Source: Aquatica leii
Taxonomy: Eukaryota; Arthropoda; Insecta; Coleoptera; Lampyridae
Assembly (NCBI GenBank): GCA_035610365.1
Contig: CM069432.1
Location: 184,869,027-184,933,026, forward strand
DNA: 64,000 bases
Reading direction: 5' to 3'
Positions 57,381 to 64,000 of the stretch are shown piece by piece. Position 1 is the stretch's first letter; each line of letters begins with the position of its first letter. The notes beneath the pieces were generated by a model. The model was not told where the DNA came from. It was given only the letters and a program-made list of their open reading frames with translations, and ran no database searches. A program made the position numbers and the translations under genes.

Positions 57381-58390
57381 AAAAAAAATTAATCGAAATC
57401 TATGGATCCATACAATTAAAGTTAAGACTTGAGTTATTTAAACATATGTTCATTACAGATTAAAAATTTACAATTAGTAAAAACGAGAAGATAATTATTA
57501 TCGTTCATAAACCCGCTGTAATGCAAGTCAGCATAAACTAGTGCGAACATTCGTTTACATAAATATGTCGTCACTTTCTTATCATAGTGTAAGACTGTTT
57601 ATATTGCATTATGATATAATTTGCAACTGACTTCCCGCCAAATAACAGCCAAGATTTACTTATGTCTTTAGTTGCGAAATAAACATTTTATTTTTAGTTT
57701 TTATCATTTTTTTGCCCCATGGTTAGATAGCCGTTCAAACAATTATTGTCACATTATCTCGATTCTAATGGTACAGCATTTATAATGGTCGACTGTCTTG
57801 CAGAATTATGTTGATTTTGTTTATATTTGTACATTTTATAAATGGAAATTAACAATAAGAATTTTCTATTTTGAACTTGGATAAAATATTTTCTTGTTTA
57901 CATGTTTTTACTCTACGCCGAACCTAACACTAATAACAATTAACGTTCTATGAATTTGAGTGAGTGAGCTAGGCGTCGGTAATAAGATAAATTTTATTAA
58001 ATGAAATTAGTATATGCTTACATTTATCATTTGATAGATATTTAACATTTATATGAAGTATATGTATTACTTTATTAGGCATTTATAACGAGCATGATAA
58101 CATTATTTGAAATAAGTGAACGTTAGGCAACACATTACACATTACTTTAGCAGTTTGGATATTTAATAAAAAAACATTTTACTATATAACAATATAACAT
58201 GTGTTGTTATTTCCTACTGTACCTAATTAAATACATATAAATGCAGTAGTTAAGAACAATGAAAGGTTGTTGTTTAATATTTTCTTAGTTACACATTTTG
58301 TAGGACCTGTGACAATGTTTTTATACGTATAAAAGTTGAAAACTGCAAACCGTACGTATCGCGATGCGTATAAAACTGTATAAAACTCGA
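57381..58390. other. AT-rich non-coding DNA
   Basis: No gene, inverted-repeat end or RNA gene is visible. Confidence 0.45.
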
Positions 58391-58426
58391 ACAGTGTTGC
58401 AACATCAACATTGCAACAGGTTAGGC

Positions 58427-58484
<58 letters not shown>

Positions 58485-58630
58485 TATAAACTGCACGCAA
58501 TTGAGCCCGATATGTAAACAGGTGCCCGATGAGCCCGGGCGGTAGCGCCTTTCTACACGACGTTATTAGCGCGCTGTTAACCCCGACTGTGTTGCCAATA
58601 TTATAAACGTAGTTATTAAGCGAAATTCGA
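58390..58630. repeat. Foldback-type element around (TA)n, copy 1
   Basis: A (TA)n tract at 58433-58482 is followed by GGTATAAACTGCACGCAATT, GAGCCCGATA (about 58502) and GATGAGCCCGGGCGG (about 58527), and ends near GTTGCCAATATTA. The left side has GTTGCAA (58396-58402) and TTGCAAC (58411-58417) as a small hairpin, then CAGGTTAGGCTGTACATATA, related to the left side of the 61.6-kb copy. The minus-strand frames here are readings of the TA tract. Confidence 0.6.
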
Positions 58631-59095
58631 ATGATTTGAAATTTTAACATTTGCGTTTAGTCTTTGCAGATAATCTTAAACATCTTCCGATCTAATAATT
58701 TTTTTTTTAAATTTAACTTGATTAATATTGACGTAACAAATAAACTTTCTGCAGATTTAAAATAAAAACTGTATTCAAGCATTAAACTCTTTTTATGATT
58801 GGTGCAAAGTTTGTTTTATTTGTAAATATAATTCAAAATTGTAAGCTATAACTTCTGTGTATTAGCAAATTCTTATCTGAAAAAAAACCTACTCAAAACG
58901 GCAGCAAATTAAATAATTTTCTTTAAAATTCCGCATGTAACTCTGTTTTTGGCAACATTTTTAAAGAAATGTTAAATTTAACCGTTGCCGCAAGTACCAC
59001 GACTAACGTAGATTGTGTTATTTGTCGTCATTTGACAAGCACAAATTAATTTTTAAATCAAACTTAGAATATACCGCATAATAAAAAAAATAATG
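58631..59095. other. AT-rich spacer
   Basis: Nothing recognisable. Confidence 0.4.
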
Positions 59096-59099
59096 ATTC

Positions 59100-59242
59100 T
59101 ACAATCGTATTTTGATAACATACGCATATATACAGAGATGCGCCTAAAACTGGGATATATAACGGTTCTTCGGGCTTGAGAACGTAGCGTTTATATGTTT
59201 TACGGGCTCAACAACAACCTGTTTACATGTTTGTACCTACAT
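59100..59242. repeat. Half copy of the RAGCCCG foldback element
   Basis: About 140 bases from ACAATCGTATTTTGATAACA through CGGGCTTGAG and ACGGGCTCAACAACAACCTG to ACATGTTTGTAC are clearly related to 61503-61640 in the same orientation. The (TA)n tract and right half are missing here. Confidence 0.7.
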
Positions 59243-61310
59243 ATTCTTATTTACGCACACAAAGTTTTTTTAATAAATAGGAAATAAATTGAAAGGTTAG
59301 TTTTGGGCATACAGTATGTCATACAACATTATCATGAAATTTTAGTTGAAATTAAAATATGTATGTGATAGTAAATAGAATACTCTGTTTCAAATAACGA
59401 AATTGAGGAATTCTAATAAGTAGTCTGAAACATTTTCACTCAATTGATTTGTTCCTTAATGTGGACGTTAAATGCCGATTAAAGTAACAGATTTATCATT
59501 AATCGGACCGTCACAAACTATTAAAAAAAGCTTAGAACGAACTGCAGATCATCATATAGTAACTCCAGAAACAATTTTGGATTTCTGCTCTAACGAAATT
59601 CTTAGCATAAAAATTAGTTTTTTGTATCGAGTGTGAATGTTCAAGCTGCTGTAACACATGTATTAATAAGATAATAACATAAAAAGGTACAATAATTTAA
59701 TATAGTTTAGGTTTCTCACGGTTACAGCTAGTTGATACCGTAAAGGTATTCAGTTTTCTATAATTGTGATGCTGTCAATATCGTTAAGCCAATAAGCTAA
59801 ACCTTCTAAGAAAATATAATGTTTTGTTTCAAAAAATTCAATATTCCATCATATGTTATATTTACGTAATAAATCTCACTTACAATACACACAATTTCAA
59901 TGAAAATAAAAACATAATATCACGTTTCAAAAACATTCAACCTACTTGCTATACTATAAGATACAAACAAAATAGATAAAACTACACAAAAAAGTAACCA
60001 ATTGCAAATAATATTTTTAACCTAATAAAATTACTTAGATATTTGCTTTAAAAAAAGTGTATCGACACTAAGAATGTGACAACAACAAGACGACCAATGT
60101 AGCCTGAAAAACGCGATTTCATCGAATTTCAAGCATTTTTTTGTACAAAAAGTGTTTTTTTTTTTATCAGTTGTTGGGTTTATTCTTTTTAGGATATGTA
60201 AACTTAATTTCTGAATAACATTAGGTGCTTACATTAAACGACATAGACACTAGAGTCAGTTAAAAATCACTGAAATTAAGTTAAAAAACGTATTTTTAGC
60301 AGCGCGTTATTGTTGGTCGGTATTGAATAAATTTTCGTTGTGCACTCAAAAAAAGCATAAAAATTATGTTTTTCAATTCATCAAAACTAAATGTGCGTAG
60401 ATTTCTTTTTTAGGACTCTAAAATAAGTCATCTTTTACTTTTAGACGATTTCATATGAAATAACTCAAACTTTAAAAAAATATCTTATTTCTTGTAAGAA
60501 GTGGATTAACTGTTTGTCTTAATTATTATTTTTCTAACTTTTAAGTAAATTGTCATCATAATCACTTAAAAACTCTGTGTCGATTTTAAAATTTATGACT
60601 GTAAGTTTGGTTTCTCTTTCTGCTAGGACAATTCTTTTTTTTCAATTTTGCTTGTAAAAGCTTTGTGTTGGTAAAACCAAATTTAATTTTTTTGAATTGT
60701 ACAGTGTTATCTGCAAAATTATCATAACTTTCCATAATTATTTCACGAGAAGTAATATTTTCCAATTGATTTTACAAAACTCTTTCAGACTACTAAAAAA
60801 TTTCCATGCTTCTAAGAATTTTTACACTACAAAACAAGATTCCTACATTGTTTTTAAAGATTTTTAGTAAAAGAAAAAAAATATATGAGAAATGCTAATA
60901 TCATATCCTAAGACATACCTTTTTCGTTATATGGTTTTTATTAAATGTATGTATTTATGTTTCAAATTATTTTATAGGTATCACATCATGAATGAACCAA
61001 CAAATTATTCTTATAACTTTAAAGTTTCTTAGCTACCTATATTGTACTTTTGATCCAAATCTCTTTAGAGCTTTTCAAATAATTTTTTCAATACTTTAAT
61101 TTTAATTTAATTTAATAGTTATAAAAGTACCACATTCTACATATGTACGTACAAGCATAACGTAGAAATTGCAAACGTTTTTAAAAATCAACTTCCGATT
61201 TTTGACTAAAACCGTTTGTATTGTTATTGTGAAAAATTATTAAAACGTGATGATACTCAAAAAGTGCATAAAATTCATACTAAAGTAAAATACACTTAGA
61301 CTATACGTTT
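59243..61310. other. AT-rich non-coding DNA
   Basis: I see no gene or transposon end in these 2 kb. Confidence 0.45.
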
Positions 61311-61314
61311 ACTG

Positions 61315-61632
61315 CTTGTTATTAAGCCCGTCCAACGTTGTCGCATGTTGGGCTACACAACGTACCGTCCGTGTCTGTAGACAGTTTGTATATAAAAGCG
61401 ACCTCTGCAGCGACTAACTCTGAACTATTTTATATATAATGAAGATATAAACGGTACAATATGAAGCCCGGCCAAATTTTTGGATTTACACGTTTTGATG
61501 CTTATATAATCGTATTTTGATTATATACACATGGATACGTAGATGAGCCCGAAACCGGGCTTAATAGCATTTCTTCGGGCTACAGAGCGTAACGTTTATA
61601 TATTCTACGGGCTCAACAGCAACCGGTTTATA

Positions 61633-61669
<37 letters not shown>

Positions 61670-61850
61670 CTATAAACGGTATGTTGTGGAGCCCGATACG
61701 TTAACGGGCCGCTGTTGAGCCCGGTACCCCGCAAGTATATACAGAACGTTGTGAAGCCCGATTATATACAGAATATATCTTAAGCGTTCCTTCGTGAGCC
61801 CGCCAACGTTGCCAGTCTACTTGGGCTCATCAAGGTACTTATGGTGTATA
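61315..61850. repeat. Foldback element with (TA)n core and RAGCCCG boxes, copy 2
   Basis: Around the (TA)n tract at 61636-61668 the left arm (ACGGGCTCAACAGCAACCGG, then TTTATATGT) and the right arm (CTATAAACGGTATGTTGTGG, then AGCCCGATA) are imperfect reverse complements. AAGCCCG/GAGCCCG or the complement occurs at about 61323, 61351, 61465, 61543, 61554, 61577, 61609, 61690, 61714, 61754, 61797 and 61826. The arms are much more GC-rich than the surroundings. No coding capacity. The structure resembles a foldback or MITE-type repeat; related copies lie at 58390-58630 and 59100-59242. Confidence 0.65.
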
Positions 61851-62814
61851 TGTTAAACGAACCTTTTATACTATTTCAAGAGATTTTTCCTGCAAGCCAC
61901 GACTATTCGAGTTTTGCGCGATTTCATTAAATTAAGACTTTTTTATTATAACATTTGCCATCTGGCAATATATTTTTAAATAAAGAACTTACTTTTAATT
62001 TTTTGGGCAACTTACTACCCAGTACACAATTTCCGGAAAAATGATAGTTCATAAAAAATTATTAAGCGAAGTTCAAAAAACGGTATCTGCTTTAAACAAA
62101 ACAAAATATTAGGTTTAATACTTTTTGTTGCCGATCAAACAGGATGCGGTTTTGTAATTTATTATGAATTGATCAAATTTAGATTAAATATATTTGTACT
62201 AACTTAAAATGGACTTTCCAGCAAAGCATTTACATTTAACATTCATGAAGATAAAAACGCCTGTTATGTGTTCTTAGAACTTTATTTTAAAGAACTGCTT
62301 ATTTAATTGTTTAATAGAAATTATATTTTAAAAAGAATAGTGAAATTAAATTAGTTGTAATTTCATTATTTTGTTTGCTCTAGAAAGTCCAATTTAATTA
62401 GACAATATAAGCTTTCATAACATTGACCTTAGATTACTTGCAAAAATATTTTGAGCCAAATCAAAAGCTATTTTTAAAGAAACAATTGCCTTCATTTAGA
62501 AAAATAAAAGGATAACAATAAGTATGGTTCCCCTTTAAAATTTTATTTTTCCTTTAATGTGCATACCTATGGATTGCAGATTAACGTAATTAAACATTGT
62601 ACTATTAACGATTGCAATTCTATTTGAAATTCCCCAAACAAAACCCAGGTAGTTTCTAATTGCGGTACCCATTTTAATGACACAGGAAATTGATTATTCC
62701 TATAAGACTTTTGTTCTATTCATTTCAATGTCTTCGTGGTTAACTTCAAAAATGTTACCATTCAGTTTATCAATTTAATTTGTAGTGTGTACATCGTTAA
62801 TTTTCAAGTGATAA
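61851..62814. other. AT-rich DNA upstream of the terminal gene
   Basis: No promoter motif can be called with confidence. The gene at 62815 starts after ordinary AT-rich sequence. Confidence 0.4.
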
Positions 62815-62863
62815 ATGAGTTCTAGAGCTAAAAAAGTATGCAAAATGGCTGTTAACAGTAGCG
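62815..62863 (+). CDS. Exon 1 of terminal gene
   Basis: ATG at 62815 opens a 49-base exon (MSSRAKKVCKMAVNSS plus one base of the next codon). It ends at a consensus donor, GCG|GTAAGT. With the acceptor TTATTCGCAG at 62963-62972 it joins in frame to the Met-62984 reading of exon 2 without creating a stop (the junction codon is GGG, then KEI before MPFLKK). The 109-base intron has a T-rich stretch. Whether this ATG or 62984 is the real start is undecided, but the exact phase match supports this model. Confidence 0.55.
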
Positions 62864-62972
62864 GTAAGTACATTCTAAAGTTTTTTCTTGCTTCGATTTT
62901 TGTTTTTTTTATTTCCTAATATTTTGTCAAAGAACTGAGAGTAAGAAAACAAATTATCAATCTTATTCGCAG
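62864..62972 (+). other. Intron of terminal gene
   Basis: GTAAGT...TTCGCAG, 109 bases, phase 1, with T-rich runs (62881-62920). It is a typical small insect intron. Confidence 0.55.
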
Positions 62973-64000
62973 GGAAGGAAATTATGCCATTTCTGAAAAA
63001 AATAAGTCACGTGCGGCCAGTCAGGAGACCAAAAGCGCAGAATGAAACAACTAAAAATGATTACGTTGTTTGCCAATTTTGTTTTGGTTATTTTAAAAAG
63101 GCCTACCTGAGAAGACATCGAAGTTGTTGTGAATTACGCGCAACAAGTAAAACTTTTGGTCAGCGTGAAAATCACTTATCTGAAGCTCAACTATTCAGTA
63201 TATGTTCGAGAGTAAATCGGGAATTTTATGATTTATTACAATTAAAAGAGGAAGTGTTCAAAATTATGAGAACCGACGACATATCCCAAGTGGCCATAAA
63301 AGATGTACTTATTTGCAGTAATGGTGAAAGTTTAAAAAAAAACACAAATGAATCCAAATTAGAAACACAATTTTAAATAAATTAAGAGAACTAGGCAGAC
63401 TTCTAATATCTCTTCGCGAAATGATGGGAGTAAAGACTCGATTCGAAACTTTAAAACCAGAGTTTTTTGATAATTTAGTATCAGCTACGAAGATAATCAG
63501 TGGATATGAACCATCTTCCCGTACATTTTCCGCTGCTAGTTTAGCTGCACATATGGGTACAACCCTAAAACTGGTATGCCACATCGCTACAAAAATGATT
63601 ATTAAAAAAAGTAAATTGATTATTTGTCACAACAACAACAAATAAAATGGGAGAAACCAAAACTGTTGCCATTAACAAGCGATGTAATGAAATTTCAAAA
63701 GTATCTTGTAAAAGAAGCCAAGGAAGCAAGCGAAAATATCTTAAAAAAACATAAATTGGTCAAAGAATATAGACGATTATCAGAAAATGTATTGGCTATG
63801 GTGGTTTTGTTAAACAGAAAACGTATAGAGAAAGTTCAATTTCTAAAAGTAGAAACATATTGTAAAAACGACCCGCAAGTTCAAAAAGAGGAATCATCCG
63901 CCGCCTTAACCAAAAGCGAACAAATATTGGTGAAAAACTTTAAACGTGTTGTAACTGGGGGGAAAGGAAGTAAGCCAGTGCCGATACTCTTTTCCAAAGC
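62973..64000 (+). pseudogene. Zinc-motif protein, possibly Crypton/tyrosine-recombinase-related, broken
   Basis: Three consecutive readings form one protein. Frame from 62984: a basic N-terminus, then CQFCFGYFKKAYLRRHRSCC (Cys/His zinc-type motif near residues 30-49), to a stop at 63374. Frame from 63352: ILNKLRELGRLLISLREMMG, then LKPEFFDNLVSATKIISGYE, SAASLAAHMGTTLKLVCHIA, to a stop near 63645. Frame from 63615: KWEKPKLLPLTSDVMKFQKY, then YRRLSENVLAMVVLLNRKRI, open at 64000. I recall arthropod and other animal proteins with this order (zinc motif, RELGRLL, SLA...G..L, LPLT.D, LA...LA....FN.RR), usually multi-copy; the FN.RR block could be a recombinase-like Arg motif, but the function is not established. 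Both breaks shift the frame by the same amount, so they could be lost bases in homopolymers, real decay, or assembly error. The C-terminus lies beyond the window. Confidence 0.6.

Noticed and set aside
58227-58650. Frames rich in alternating Ile and Tyr
   Set aside because: They are readings through the (TA)n microsatellite.
63421-63645. Independent 74-codon gene starting at 63421
   Set aside because: The frame is open upstream to 63352 and its sequence continues the protein begun at 62984. It is one broken gene, not a separate one.

Overview
The window looks like a gene-poor, very AT-rich stretch of an animal nuclear genome, most likely an arthropod and probably an insect. The reasons are the families of decayed transposable elements (an I/Jockey-type LINE, a Penelope-like element, a Ty3/Gypsy LTR element primed by an insect-type tRNA-Lys, mariner and Tc1 fragments, a Mutator-like fragment), a GT-AG intron, and a long ~526-bp satellite array. 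There are no bacterial operons. The insect order cannot be fixed from the sequence. All identifications come from reading motifs by eye; no database search was run.

Layout. 1-15 kb: AT-rich DNA with decayed DNA transposons: a 2.5-kb element with perfect 12-bp terminal inverted repeats (1588-4053), a mariner-like element with ~58-bp inverted repeats (4461-5463), a Gypsy integrase scrap (~6.7 kb), a Tc1 transposase C-terminus (~10.4 kb) and two unidentified coding-like fragments (8.8 and 11.1 kb). 15-26 kb: a nested transposon nest. A minus-strand LINE (ORF1 from ~25.96 kb, ORF2 from 19703 down to ~15.88 kb) is interrupted by a Penelope-like element (20343-24310, 8-bp target duplication CAGTAACA), by a 1,035-bp solo LTR (24629-25663, 4-bp duplication AATT) and by about 1.1 kb of unresolved insertion (~16.87-17.96 kb). 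The Penelope element holds the only long intact protein of the window (850 aa, reverse transcriptase plus GIY-YIG endonuclease), a 5'-truncated inverted copy of itself, and hammerhead-ribozyme-like motifs. A second, decayed Penelope copy with the same inverted-plus-direct architecture lies at 30.17-31.48 kb.

34.85-42.32 kb: a complete, young, non-autonomous Gypsy-type LTR retrotransposon on the minus strand, with LTRs of ~1.86 kb that are almost identical, target duplication ACTA, a primer site matching tRNA-Lys, and one ORF that joins a Gag domain directly to the integrase zinc finger; protease, reverse transcriptase and RNase H are absent. 44.6-57.4 kb: about 24 tandem copies of a ~526-bp satellite with diverged edge monomers, one shortened ~300-bp monomer and local multi-monomer duplications. 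58.4-61.9 kb: foldback elements built around (TA)n tracts and carrying many RAGCCCG boxes.

62.8 kb to the end: the only candidate non-transposon-like gene, with a good 109-nt intron, an N-terminal CxxC...H...C zinc motif and a conserved helical core. It carries two same-direction frameshifts and runs off the window. It resembles a multi-copy arthropod family that may be related to tyrosine recombinases (Crypton-like), but this is uncertain.
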